The notes below the pieces were generated by a model. The model worked only from the letters and a program-made list of their open reading frames with translations. It was not told where the DNA came from and did not search any database. Below are positions 16,999 to 26,262 of a stretch of DNA of 64,000 nt, in pieces (the stretch's first letter is position 1; every line of letters begins with the position of its first letter). The position numbers and the translations under genes were made by a program. This stretch comes from Zygaena filipendulae (Eukaryota; Arthropoda; Insecta; Lepidoptera; Zygaenidae), in contig CAJRBF020000001.1 of NCBI GenBank assembly GCA_907165275.2, positions 372,001 to 436,000 of the forward strand, given 5' to 3'.

Positions 16999-18209
16999 GA
17001 TAGCTTTTTCACCGTGCTGCTGAGTGGTTTATACTCGATAATGCAATCGTTGAGTATAAGACAGTAGGCTGAAGTTTGATCTGGTATCTCAGAATCTGCT
17101 TCGAGTTCAACGCGTACGTCGACAACAGGCCCTGACTTCAAATTGTCAATTTGTCTGGAGCAATCGATAACGAACAATGGCGTTAAATCTTTGAATTGCT
17201 TAGGGCTTAGCAAAGCTTCTGATCGCCTTCCATAATACGACTGTTGAAATCTTGCGTATTGCTCGTATATTAAAGCAAATCTGTCATTTGCAAAGTTTAT
17301 ATTTAAATTTTCATATGGAAAGTAAGTTGAGTTAAGGTACACCTTAACGTTACTTAGATTACAATGATCGAACTGCGCCATATCAGAACTTGCATTGTTC
17401 TTTCGGTTCGTTTGTAATCCAATGATTACATATCGTGGTTTTTCTATTTGAGATGCAGTTTTTATTGACCACGTATGTTTAGTGGTTTTTGGTAAAGCTG
17501 GATATTCATACAAATCCCAATTTCTAAATACAATCTGGAGTGGTCGGTCTTTTTCTAAATACTTGAGAAGATTAATCCTTTCTCTATCTGAAACTCGTAC
17601 GTGTGGTACCCGCCAAATTATTTTATTTATAATTACGTCTTCAATAACCTCATCGTTGTTAAGTTTAACAGCGTTTAAATTTGTGTTGCTTCGTAACAAT
17701 ATCAATTCGTGCCGACAATTGATCACAACTTTTTGATAATCTTCAGCGAAGCCAAGTATATTTTTGAGGGGAATGGAAACTGCGAAACTGCCTCGGTGAG
17801 TATTTGTAATACCGCCTATATCCCAGCCCCAGGCTCTTGACATTTTAGATTCACTCTCATTCATTGAAACCAACGCTTTCATTGTAGTACTTATTCCGGC
17901 GTTTTTTATTTTATCTATTTCAACTCCGTTTAACTCATACCGAATATCTTGAAATAGGTAAAGAAGAGAATTATTTGTAAAATTTACAGTGTTTACTTGC
18001 TCTTTAGTATCTCGTTTTTTAACATCAACTTGTCCTTCCAAGTATAAAGTGCTCGCTGATGGCAATATGTACAAATCTTGTTGGTTGATCGGAATGCGTA
18101 TTTCATCATTCCTGTTGAAACTTGTTACATATGGTTTATATGAATGGAATTCGACCCCTTCAACGGAATTGTCGTAAGATGGAACAGATAAAACGTCTAA
18201 GATATTCAT
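16995..18209 (-). CDS. Major capsid protein (double jelly-roll type), intact
   Basis: 404 residues. The family matches the invertebrate proteins often labelled F54H12.2-like: MNILDVLSVPSYD at the start, NEIRIPINQQD-like motif (36-46), and SLLYLFQDIRYELNGVEID (81-99), a typical strand pair of Polinton capsids. It would assemble hexon-like trimers forming the icosahedral shell. It is shorter than the ~500-600 residues of many Polinton capsids, which I note without an explanation. The start overlaps the basic-protein stop and the end overlaps the exonuclease-like start, both by ATGA. Open throughout, unlike the left copy. Confidence 0.8.
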   Translation of the reverse strand: MNILDVLSVPSYDNSVEGVEFHSYKPYVTSFNRNDEIRIPINQQDLYILPSASTLYLEGQVDVKKRDTKEQVNTVNFTNNSLLYLFQDIRYELNGVEIDKIKNAGISTTMKALVSMNESESKMSRAWGWDIGGITNTHRGSFAVSIPLKNILGFAEDYQKVVINCRHELILLRSNTNLNAVKLNNDEVIEDVIINKIIWRVPHVRVSDRERINLLKYLEKDRPLQIVFRNWDLYEYPALPKTTKHTWSIKTASQIEKPRYVIIGLQTNRKNNASSDMAQFDHCNLSNVKVYLNSTYFPYENLNINFANDRFALIYEQYARFQQSYYGRRSEALLSPKQFKDLTPLFVIDCSRQIDNLKSGPVVDVRVELEADSEIPDQTSAYCLILNDCIIEYKPLSSTVKKLS

Positions 18210-18430
18210 TTTAATAATCCGATTAATTTAAGGAATGCTTTATTATCTTTATTTAACTTATTTTTTTTCCTACAAGATGTTTTGTTGAGGGTTACTCGCG
18301 CAGAACTGACGATTTTTGATTTTCGAATTAACTTATTTTTTTTCCTATAAGGAGATGTTTTGTTGAGGGTTACTCGCGCAGAACTGATGGTTTTTGATTT
18401 TCGAGGCACGTATTTATTGTAATCAATCAT
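18206..18430 (-). CDS. Small basic repeat protein (core-like), right copy
   Basis: 74 residues with the same two K/R-rich repeats as 3985-4209 (residues 10-34 and 36-59). Overlaps penton-like (8 bp) and capsid (4 bp) genes. Intact; one residue differs from the left copy. DNA-condensing role inferred from charge only. Confidence 0.65.
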   Translation of the reverse strand: MIDYNKYVPRKSKTISSARVTLNKTSPYRKKNKLIRKSKIVSSARVTLNKTSCRKKNKLNKDNKAFLKLIGLLK

Positions 18431-19109
18431 TATTTTTACTAATGTTTCTCAAATGCAAAAAAAGTTGCACTTCTTCACCACGTAAATTGACTAAGTTATT
18501 ATTTATGTCCAAAAATCTAATATGGATGCAGTTGATATTACTTTGATTGATTCGGAAATATATCGCGTTTTTAGGTGCTTCGATGATTCTATATCCAGGC
18601 GGCACGTTAGGTGCAAATTCGTAAACAATATGGCTTGGTTCACCATTTATATATGATCCACTCACTATATCACATTCGACTCTCACCACGGTCGTAGGCA
18701 AAATGTTCACTGGCAGATGTGAAACATGCCATTTATTTGCTTTCAGAAACTTATTTCCATAGCCCAGCAAATTTCCTAGAGAATCTGTCTTGGTAAAGTC
18801 AATATCTTTGGTGCAGTGTATGGATATTTTTAATGTGTTGTTATTACAGTGAAGTTGAAATGTTGCGTCTTTTATTTCTGATTTTATATAGTCACTGATA
18901 TCTTGCAATTCATAGGCTCCTTCCGGTAGAGTAATTACTTCATTAGTACCATAGTAAAATTTATTATTTCTATAGTCAATATTTGGAATTGAATTAAATG
19001 TAGATAAATATAACAGAGCACACTCATATTCTCCATTAAGTTGTAGGGTGGGAGAGTAATAAGTAGTTAAATTTGATGAGTTTCCCGTAATTGATAGTGT
19101 TAAAGACAT
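18423..19109 (-). CDS. Penton-like minor capsid protein, right copy
   Basis: 228 residues, differing from the left copy at only two residues that I noticed (I/N at 13, G/S near 71). The motifs and single jelly-roll-like strand pattern are the same. It starts 36 bp after the protease stop. Intact. Confidence 0.75.
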   Translation of the reverse strand: MSLTLSITGNSSNLTTYYSPTLQLNGEYECALLYLSTFNSIPNIDYRNNKFYYGTNEVITLPEGAYELQDISDYIKSEIKDATFQLHCNNNTLKISIHCTKDIDFTKTDSLGNLLGYGNKFLKANKWHVSHLPVNILPTTVVRVECDIVSGSYINGEPSHIVYEFAPNVPPGYRIIEAPKNAIYFRINQSNINCIHIRFLDINNNLVNLRGEEVQLFLHLRNISKNND

Positions 19110-19145
19110 TTTGCAAATGACATGACTAAAACAAAATTTAATGTT

Positions 19146-19490
19146 TTATACTTTTTTATTCCAAAATTTCCATAAATATTTTAAACATAAATGACCACAA
19201 TTAACAGTGTTAAATTTTTGGTATCTTGTATAATTATAAAAAATGTTCATATTTTTTAAATACTTCACTAATTCAAATGGCGGTTTCAAATCACCATAAC
19301 TATCAAAGTATTCACAATAATTATTTCGTTTTGCATATGCTACCCAATGTGTTCCCTCATTCTTCGAATCATCTAGGTTAACAATACCACATTCAATCTT
19401 CCTAGGACTTCTGGGTAATTCATCTTTCATGTAAACACCTCGGAAATGCGGAATATCTGCAGCGTACTTCAAAATGTCTACATTTGTCAA
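19146..19490 (-). CDS. Adenain-like cysteine protease, right copy
   Basis: The catalytic His48, Asp63, Gln91 and Cys98 (numbered from the TTG at 19490) are all kept. No in-frame ATG lies upstream, and the frame is open back to 19601, overlapping the PLA2 ORF in the -1 frame. The R-to-W change near the C-terminus (KYLWKFW) is the main difference from the left copy. Needs the slip site at 19514-19520, splicing or internal initiation to be made. Confidence 0.85.
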   Translation of the reverse strand: MTNVDILKYAADIPHFRGVYMKDELPRSPRKIECGIVNLDDSKNEGTHWVAYAKRNNYCEYFDSYGDLKPPFELVKYLKNMNIFYNYTRYQKFNTVNCGHLCLKYLWKFWNKKV

Positions 19491-19510
19491 AGCACGATTA
19501 GGTAGCGTAG

Positions 19511-20239
19511 TTAGTTTTTTGAAGCTTTTATGTATAAACCTTTCCCACTTTTGTAAGGCTTTATGTATAAGCCTTTTCCCAGTGCTATAGCCTCCATGGT
19601 TTTATTATGACGCTCTGTCTCCTGCAAATTCTTTTGAGCAGATTTATAATCATTCACAGTTTTTGCAATTCCAGACGCTCCTCCCGCCAGAGCGCCTAGA
19701 GCTGATAAACCCGCAAATATTGGGATAAGTGGTAATATTCCTCCGGTTTTTGGTATTGGTATCACTCGAGGTAATTTGATTTGACGAGCTAGCGGAATCA
19801 TTCTTTTAGCAGCTGCATAAGACAGGTTTATCAACGTTTTACGGTTTTTTGGTTTTAGCTTTTTAACATGTGAACGAATTTTCGTGACAAAATGTTTGAA
19901 TGATTTAACTCCCCAACCTGATTTTACTTTAGCTTTCATCGCTTTACTAACCAGCCATGAGACCAATTTTTCACCTTTCCCTGCATCCTTTGCTTCTAAC
20001 CTCTTTTTAGCCATGTCTAACAATTGTAAATCCGCTTTGTGACGATTAGGTAAATCTGTGTTATTGGCGTAGGCAATATCGTGGTGCATGCAGGCTTCGT
20101 CCAACTTGTTAACCCCGCGGTCACCTCTTTGTAAACGTTTCTGAAGTTTTGTTCCTGGTCCACAGTAATTATACCCAGGTATATGAATCTCAAAAGGTAA
20201 GTTATTTATTAAATTGTTAACGAGTCCACCACCTTGCAT
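19511..20239 (-). CDS. Phospholipase A2-domain minor capsid protein, right copy
   Basis: 242 residues, identical in translation to 5290-6018: YCGPGT calcium loop, CMHHDIAY catalytic motif, hydrophobic segment 167-192 and the C-terminal GKGLYIK pair. Protein-level identity while silent sites differ (for example t/c near 19919) suggests constraint or very recent duplication. Ends at the A AAA AAC TAA slip/stop arrangement. Confidence 0.85.
   Translation of the reverse strand: MQGGGLVNNLINNLPFEIHIPGYNYCGPGTKLQKRLQRGDRGVNKLDEACMHHDIAYANNTDLPNRHKADLQLLDMAKKRLEAKDAGKGEKLVSWLVSKAMKAKVKSGWGVKSFKHFVTKIRSHVKKLKPKNRKTLINLSYAAAKRMIPLARQIKLPRVIPIPKTGGILPLIPIFAGLSALGALAGGASGIAKTVNDYKSAQKNLQETERHNKTMEAIALGKGLYIKPYKSGKGLYIKASKN
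19514..19520 (-). promoter_or_regulatory. Candidate -1 frameshift site, right copy
   Basis: Same A AAA AAC heptamer in 0-frame phase directly before the PLA2 TAA (19511-19513), with the protease open in the -1 frame across it. Confidence 0.55.
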
Positions 20240-20292
20240 GACTCGTAGTAAAATGACTAAAGTAACGATACTGTTTATAGTTTTATATCTTC

Positions 20293-21228
20293 TTAACTTA
20301 ACAATGCGGATTTATCAATCCAGCTGTTTTCATCAGGAGGTAACCCTAACCATTTAACGAATATCTTATTCCCTTTCTTTTTCAACACTTTTTCTATTAA
20401 ATACACATTAGGATAATTAGTCTTCTGCAGTTCTTGTTCATAAAAACTTCCTAAAATAGGCTGCTTACGTTGATCTTCAATGTGGTACGTTTGTGGAATG
20501 GTATTATTTACTTTCTTTACAGTAAATAATTCTGTAGACCAATTAGGAGTATATCCCTTTTCAAAACAATTTTTGTATTTACTAATACGAACGCAATCCC
20601 CAGCCTTAAATTTTGATTTTTGTGGTACAGATGGAAAAGAGTGTAATTTAGTAATATTTCTTTTTACGTCTGGTTCTATAGTTTTATTAATTTCTGCAGG
20701 CTTAAAACCAGTGGTGCGATGTTTTGTGGTATTATAAGACTGCATAATATTATTCAAAGTTTTGTCAGACCATTTATAACTCCCAATCAGACTAAAGTGT
20801 TTGAACAGTCTTTGCTTTATAGTTTTGATAAGACGTTCAACAATTGAAGCTTTTTTTATAGAAAACGTCGAATAATGGGTAATTTTATTCGTCTTCATAA
20901 GCTTTTGAAACGAATCGTTGTAGAACTCGTTCCCCATATCGGTTTGCAAATTGTACGGCCTTCTTTGGCTTCGGATTAAAATATGTTTAAAAGCTTGAGT
21001 TACATCAAGTTTTTTCTTTGATTTCAACGGTTCAGCCCAGGCATACTTTGTAAAGCAATCTATTACTATAAGGATATATTTATTGTTGTTGTTATATTTT
21101 CGAAGAGATTGCATATCTATCAAATCTGCTTGCCACAAATCATCGATTCCCTTGAGAAAAACAGGACGTCTTGTAAAGTTTTTTCGACCGGCTTTGTGGA
21201 TTTCATTGACTACTTCCTGTTTTGTCAT
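20293..21228 (-). CDS. Retroviral-type integrase with chromodomain, right copy
   Basis: 311 residues from the ATG at 21228. Asp35, Asp97 and Glu131 and the C-terminal chromodomain are kept. A few substitutions differ from the left copy (A/G near 14, L/I near 56, N/T near 190, S/N near 285). Because the upstream fibre-like stop is lost, the start of this gene overlaps that ORF by 26 bp. Confidence 0.92.
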   Translation of the reverse strand: MTKQEVVNEIHKAGRKNFTRRPVFLKGIDDLWQADLIDMQSLRKYNNNNKYILIVIDCFTKYAWAEPLKSKKKLDVTQAFKHILIRSQRRPYNLQTDMGNEFYNDSFQKLMKTNKITHYSTFSIKKASIVERLIKTIKQRLFKHFSLIGSYKWSDKTLNNIMQSYNTTKHRTTGFKPAEINKTIEPDVKRNITKLHSFPSVPQKSKFKAGDCVRISKYKNCFEKGYTPNWSTELFTVKKVNNTIPQTYHIEDQRKQPILGSFYEQELQKTNYPNVYLIEKVLKKKGNKIFVKWLGLPPDENSWIDKSALLS

Positions 21229-21793
21229 TTTGTAATGCACTTTTAATCTCGTTGTCCACCCCGTTCTGGTTCAGTTTCTCTTCCAACTGATTTACTAACT
21301 CTAAAGATGTTGCTTTTAAAGTAGACTCATCGATTTGAGAACGTAAGCTGTCAATAAGGCCATTGAATTCTTTAAACATCTTGGTGTTTAGTTGGTCTAC
21401 ATACTCCTTGTTAACAGCATCGTCTGCTTCTACTGGATGTTTGATGCCTCTCAGTCTAGCTGTTTGTAAATCATAATCTCCATTATGAGATCTCAACAAA
21501 GCATTGTATGCTTTTAAAGTAGATGTAACGGTATTTGTAATGTCAATTATAATTTGTGAACGCATATTTTCAACAAGGTTATTGAATTCTTTTATAATCA
21601 TATCATGTAATTGATCGACATACTCTTTATTAACCGCATCGTATGCTTCTATAGGAAATTTGATGCCTCTTAGTCTAGCTGTTTTTAGATCATAATCACC
21701 ATTTTCAGATTTCATTAACACCTTGTCATTAAATGTAAACTCTGAAAAACGTATTCTTTTATGAATATGATGACCAAATTTGTCTATACTCAT
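21203..21793 (-). CDS. Fibre-like repeat protein, right copy, with 13-residue C-terminal extension
   Basis: 196 residues; the two DAVNKEYVDQL repeats are as in the left copy. The TTTAA stop context of the left copy reads TTAAA here (one base changed on the plus strand, cactttaaatc to cacttttaatc), so translation runs 13 residues further into the integrase gene and ends at TGA 21203-21205. The extension is polar. Whether the left or right form is ancestral cannot be told from two copies. Confidence 0.6.
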   Translation of the reverse strand: MSIDKFGHHIHKRIRFSEFTFNDKVLMKSENGDYDLKTARLRGIKFPIEAYDAVNKEYVDQLHDMIIKEFNNLVENMRSQIIIDITNTVTSTLKAYNALLRSHNGDYDLQTARLRGIKHPVEADDAVNKEYVDQLNTKMFKEFNGLIDSLRSQIDESTLKATSLELVNQLEEKLNQNGVDNEIKSALQNDKTGSSQ

Positions 21794-21873
21794 ATTTTAA
21801 GGTAGGACCTGCTACTTAGGGAGGCTAAATATAAAATGAAACTAATCGTTAGTAATGCACATATTTATTTTAT

Positions 21874-22749
21874 TTACGCATTAATGAGTCCACTTTCACG
21901 CAATTCTTCTATGATAGAAATGATTTCATTGTCAAGTCCGGTGTTACCAGCTTCTCGTGATGCTATCAATAGTTTTAATCGTTCCACCAATTCATTAGGA
22001 TCGTCCCAGTATACTAAGTCGACATCTTTTCGTATTTTTTTCATTGACGGTAAACCTTCGCCTTTCGTTTGTTTTATATTAAACAGAGGTCTAATGATTT
22101 GTACGTATTTTTGTCCTTTATTACTTTTGATGGGTTTTTTTGAATCGTAATCTCGACGGTGAGCGTTTGTGTTCATTAACATAGTTTTGTAATTTTTCAT
22201 GTCGCTATCCATAATTAATTTTAAATCGATATCTTTTTTAAGCAACAATTGTTTTAAGCCAGGAGTGGTAGCGTACTTATGTCCAGCTACAGATATAAAT
22301 CGATCACCGATCGTTATAGGAGATGAACCTAACATAAGTTTTCCTTTTTCTGATCTAACACCAAATACAACATCATCTAACGCCTCTGAAGACACAGACC
22401 ATGACGAGGTATTTTTATCATCGAGAGTTGTATCAATAACGGATGAAACTGAGGGGTCTGTGTCTAAATCAGATTCTGAATTATCTGTATAATAATTATC
22501 ACTGCTCTCATCATTGGTGCCTTTAACAGTACCGGTGTTATGATTGGTGTTGCCTTCAGATTTTTCAATCAGCTTTTGTTTTGTTGCTTTTTCATTAGCT
22601 TTCGTAAATTGAGCAAGAGGTTCTGTGACCGGCTTGAACACGGTTTCCAATGCACGTTTATTTTCAATTTCGACATTTCTCATTTTTCGCACCTTTTTCT
22701 TAACTGCTTCTGCAGCATCAACAATTCGTCTTTTTAATGATTTTTCCAT
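21874..22749 (-). CDS. Polinton-associated acidic protein, right copy
   Basis: 291 residues, intact, with about eight substitutions from the left copy, clustered in the acidic linker and near TPGLKQLLLKK. The right copy has TPGL where the left has TLGL; my impression is that P is usual in this family, so the left may carry the derived state. Confidence 0.6.
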   Translation of the reverse strand: MEKSLKRRIVDAAEAVKKKVRKMRNVEIENKRALETVFKPVTEPLAQFTKANEKATKQKLIEKSEGNTNHNTGTVKGTNDESSDNYYTDNSESDLDTDPSVSSVIDTTLDDKNTSSWSVSSEALDDVVFGVRSEKGKLMLGSSPITIGDRFISVAGHKYATTPGLKQLLLKKDIDLKLIMDSDMKNYKTMLMNTNAHRRDYDSKKPIKSNKGQKYVQIIRPLFNIKQTKGEGLPSMKKIRKDVDLVYWDDPNELVERLKLLIASREAGNTGLDNEIISIIEELRESGLINA

Positions 22750-22844
22750 TATAACCGGACGAGTCGTTAATGATTTAGCATCCGATAACGAATGAAGTTT
22801 AAAACATGCGTTCCTCTATTTAAAGGTATTATTTATGTTCTTTG

Positions 22845-23531
22845 TTAGTCGAACACCACAAAAGTGTCTAATTTGTTTCTATAGCAACCATTATTTTTAG
22901 TACAATCCTTGTTTATAACCAAATAATTGTAAGGATTGATCCAAATCTTTGAACACATTTCGCGAAATTGACCCCACGTCATGTCTGTATTAACGTGCTC
23001 ATCATAAACATGTTTCATATTGGTTTCATCTTGTTTAAAAAGTATAATTAAATTCGCGTTATCTCTCACTAACTGTTTAGGGATTTTACTATATGTTTGG
23101 TTGAGATAAAAACAATCAATATATTTGTGTCTGCCCATTGCAAAGTAATCTCGTATGTTATTTTGATTTTCACATGCAACGTCGTCAAATACAATCACGG
23201 AGTAGGGTTTAGCATCTTGTAGACTTAAAACTTCATCTTTATCACGATACTTTTCAAATAAAACATTTGGAACTCGTTCCAAAACCTTTTCTAAAAACAC
23301 ATATTTTGGTTGTTGTAATGTTTTAGAATAAACATACACATTTCGATAATGTAACCCGTTTTCGTGCAAAAGTAGTCCAATCATTAAATTTGTTTTCCCA
23401 CAGCTCGACGGTCCACAAATGATGCATCGTACAGTGCTAGGTAGAAGACTTCCATGACGTGACATGGTATTTTTTACTTCGACAAAAACATTATCAATAT
23501 TTAACGATTGTGACTGTTTAACAAACTTCAT
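22845..23531 (-). CDS. FtsK/HerA-type packaging ATPase, right copy
   Basis: 228 residues, translation identical to 8624-9310, with Walker A 40-47 and Walker B 111-118. At least one silent difference (near 23385). First gene of the minus-strand unit. Confidence 0.9.
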   Translation of the reverse strand: MKFVKQSQSLNIDNVFVEVKNTMSRHGSLLPSTVRCIICGPSSCGKTNLMIGLLLHENGLHYRNVYVYSKTLQQPKYVFLEKVLERVPNVLFEKYRDKDEVLSLQDAKPYSVIVFDDVACENQNNIRDYFAMGRHKYIDCFYLNQTYSKIPKQLVRDNANLIILFKQDETNMKHVYDEHVNTDMTWGQFREMCSKIWINPYNYLVINKDCTKNNGCYRNKLDTFVVFD

Positions 23532-23668
23532 GATGCACGTGTCAAGTCAATAGTGTGCTATTTCGTTAGTTACATTTATTTTTAAGTCAAAACATGAGAA
23601 CTACCAGACGTCTAATCGTTTCATGGTATGGATTTCGCTGTATTATCATTCCACAGATAAATCTTTTG

Positions 23669-23720
23669 TAATTGATCTGACAAATGATCGATCTGACAAA
23701 TGATCGATCTGACAAATGAA
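23669..23720. repeat. Short tandem repeat gatctgacaaat(gatc), expanded
   Basis: Three consecutive ~16-17 bp units of ctgacaaatgatcgat here, against two in the left copy (9450-9485). The rest of the upstream repeat region is almost the same. Confidence 0.7.
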
Positions 23721-23821
23721 GATCTTTTTGATTGTGTGGTCCAGGGCCTGGACCACTGGAATGATTTTGGGAGCGATAATTGTTTTTGCATGATCGATCC
23801 GACAAGTGAATCATTTTGATT

Positions 23822-23924
23822 GGTATATATTGTATGGTCTGGACCATCGGAGTGATTTCGCGAGCGAGCTCGTGCTCGCTCCATTGCGAAAGAACGAAGT
23901 GGTCCAGAACATACAATATATACC
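23822..23924. repeat. 103-bp imperfect palindrome at right edge of the Polinton
   Basis: Same structure as 9583-9684: arms ggtatatattgtatg and catacaatatatacc, core gagcgagctcgtgctcgctc (one base changed from the left copy's perfect palindrome) and an extra c. Homology between the copies ends three bases later. Confidence 0.8.
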
Positions 23925-23927
23925 TAC

Positions 23928-25780
23928 TCACGAGCCCCCCACCCTAAACTTTAATGCGCTTTATCTATGTTCATTTTCATTAAATTGAAAAAGCAAAAAA
24001 TACGTGTCTATAATTTTTTTATTTTCTAACTGACGGACTAATTAGAATTTTGATATTCATACCTTGGAGAATACCCAATTGAAACTGAATGTGTCCAAAT
24101 GTTTAATTATTGCTGGACCTCCATATAAACCCAAAATACATGATTTTTAAATACTTTTGCTAATTCATAATTATAATTAATCATGACGTTTCTCCAAATT
24201 TTTAGCAAACAGGTAATGCAGTTATATTATAATAGTTGTGCTACTGGTCCTTGATTCATCCATTGTGAATCCATTGTGAACTGTGGTAGAAAATAAATAA
24301 ATAGGTACTTTTAATAATTAATTTAAAACATTATATTTTCTTTTTTTATTTACTTAAAATGTACTTAATCATCCAATTATCATGCTGATACAAATTAACT
24401 GCAGATCTTCAATCAGATTATTAACCAAACGACCATATAAAAAATCTTACATAAAAATTCAATAGAAAACAATGTTATTTGTTTATATAATCATATTATT
24501 CATGGATAATTTATTTTTATTTGATTTTCCTTCACTTGCTTCATTTTTCCAATCACTATCTCTATAGTCAATACAATATGTATATCAACCTTTATATTAT
24601 GTATATCAACTTAATATTGGTATACAAAAATGTTCTACAGCTTAAGATTATGAGATGTTATACCATTTATATTGTTGGAATTATAATTTTATTTAAATCG
24701 AGATCATAATTTTTTAATTGGTTGCATAATGCGAATAGTACCGCGACCTCAACACCATCCCAATAATTCAAATATGAGTCAAAAGTATATGAGACCAGTC
24801 TCGCCGGACATCATAACTTCAGTCGGTCATTTTGTGTTATAGTAGCTACACGTAGCTAAGGCCGAAGCCCAATTGATTGGATCACAACTCGTCCTCATAC
24901 AACATCAACTCAGCACTCGTTTATCTTGATAAACAAGTCGTGTTGAAAAACACAACTGTTTACCGAGATCAAGCGTTAACGACTAGGTCGTCCACAGCCG
25001 ATCCCATAGTCTCTGCACAACGTAACAAAGTCACAAAGCGCATTGACTATAATTATTATGTTTGTAATAAAAAGAATAAATAGGTTTATCTGAAAGAAGA
25101 GCGTTCAACACTCCCTTGGTGTAGGAAGCGATCCCGCGTCTCGTGTCAGCCGCATATTCGGTGATAGTTTTTGAATAACACGGAAGGCGTAGTTATTCAA
25201 TAGACAAGATACAATACGTGCACAACGAAACCCGTCACGGCGAAGACAACTCAAGGCGCGGATTTTTACCTCTCTACGTTATCTTACGCTCGCGACGCGC
25301 GACGTCTAACCGCTCAGGATTAGAGTTCATCGTCGTTGTAAATTCCAATAAATTGAAAATACACGTTTGCATCGAGCCGATAAGATGTGATGAATTATAA
25401 TTTAATAACAATAAAATTACAATCCATACACACCGAAAACCTTCCTCATAATAATATTTGTCTTCGCACAAGATATCCTAACGGACGTCGAGCGCGTTGA
25501 CAAGGCTTTCGTACAGAGCGACAAGTCACTAAATGCGTAAGCTCGTTCGAACTCCCAACTTCATCATCTTTATTGCGAAAGTGGTCGACGGCATTTTCAT
25601 CTAAGACCTTCACGTGAGACTCCAATTTAATTATTTAGATTTGTATAATAATACAATATCTGTATACGAGCTACCACAAAACTAAACTCGTTTGTCAACA
25701 CTCTATGTTAACTTAATATTTAGATAAGCATAATAATGCAAATCTATATTCGAGCCACCACCAAACTCGTTTAACAACAT
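23928..25780. other. AT-rich flank, no recognised gene
   Basis: Right flank of the Polinton. ORFs here are short and shift frame; none carries a motif. From about 24780 GC content rises and the text (cgtcctcatac ... gtcgtccacagccgatccc) looks like a decayed retroelement terminus or leader, but no paired LTR was found in the window. Confidence 0.5.
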
Positions 25781-25783
25781 TTA

Positions 25784-26259
25784 CGGCCGCACTCAGAGTC
25801 GACTTTAATGATTACTTAGTTAAGTATAGATTTTTAAAACAAAACTGCCGCAATCAGAGACGTTCAGTAAATTACCGCCGCACTCAGAGTCGACGTTAAT
25901 GATTACTTAGTTAAGTATAGATTTTTAAAACAAAACTGCCGCGATCAGAGACGTTCAGTAAATTAATGTTAATTGGCATTTAATGAGATGTAACTTGATT
26001 AGTTAAATGCCAACTAACATTAATTTATTAAACTTGTCTGATTGCGGCAGTTTTCTTTTAAAATTCTATACTTAACTAAGTAATCATTAAAGTCGACTCT
26101 GAGTGCGGCGGTTAATGTTAGTTGGCATTTAATGAGATGTAACTTAATTAGTTAAATGCCAATTAACATTAATTTATTAAACTTGTCTGATTGCGGCAGT
26201 TTTTTTTAAAAATCTATACTTAACTAAGTAATCATTAAAGTCGACTCTGAGTGCGGCGG
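25784..26259. mobile_element. Foldback MITE (3-bp TSD, Harbinger-like), outer copy
   Basis: The left arm 25784-25874 and right part 26112-26259 are the two sides of a ~235-bp foldback element whose termini read CCGCCGCACTCAGAGTCGAC (first copy starts CGGCCGC). Flanks are TTA at 25781-25783 and TTA at 26260-26262, a 3-bp target duplication typical of PIF/Harbinger MITEs. The two sides are separated by a second copy of the same element. Confidence 0.85.
25875..26111. mobile_element. Foldback MITE, inner copy nested in the same family
   Basis: 237 bp, nearly palindromic end to end: terminal CCGCCGCACTCAGAGTCGAC, then tactta-gttaagtatag, gccgcaatcaga and a central taatgagatgtaactt. It is inserted at TTA inside the outer copy, with TTA repeated on each side; removing it restores the outer copy's cagtaaattaatgtta sequence. 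Confidence 0.88.
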
Positions 26260-26262
26260 TTA

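Larger units (their letters stand above)
9688..23927. mobile_element. Polinton/adintovirus-like element, right copy, apparently intact
   Basis: About 14.2 kb. On the plus strand it holds a spliced small gene, DNA polymerase B and an accessory ORF. On the minus strand it holds exonuclease-like, major capsid, basic, penton, protease, PLA2, integrase, fibre-like, acidic and ATPase genes, with all main ORFs open. The left limit is set at the end of left-copy homology and the right limit at the end of the shared palindrome; classical inverted terminal repeats were not found, so the limits are provisional. The gene set matches what a self-replicating, virion-forming adintovirus needs. Confidence 0.7.

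Noticed and set aside
9688..23927. Classical long Polinton terminal inverted repeats
   Set aside because: Comparing 9688-10200 with the inverse of 23590-23930 by eye showed no match, so no TIR feature is reported; an alignment would be needed.
24877..25470. Possible LTR with promoter-like text
   Set aside because: No second LTR, primer-binding site or polypurine tract was found; left as unassigned.
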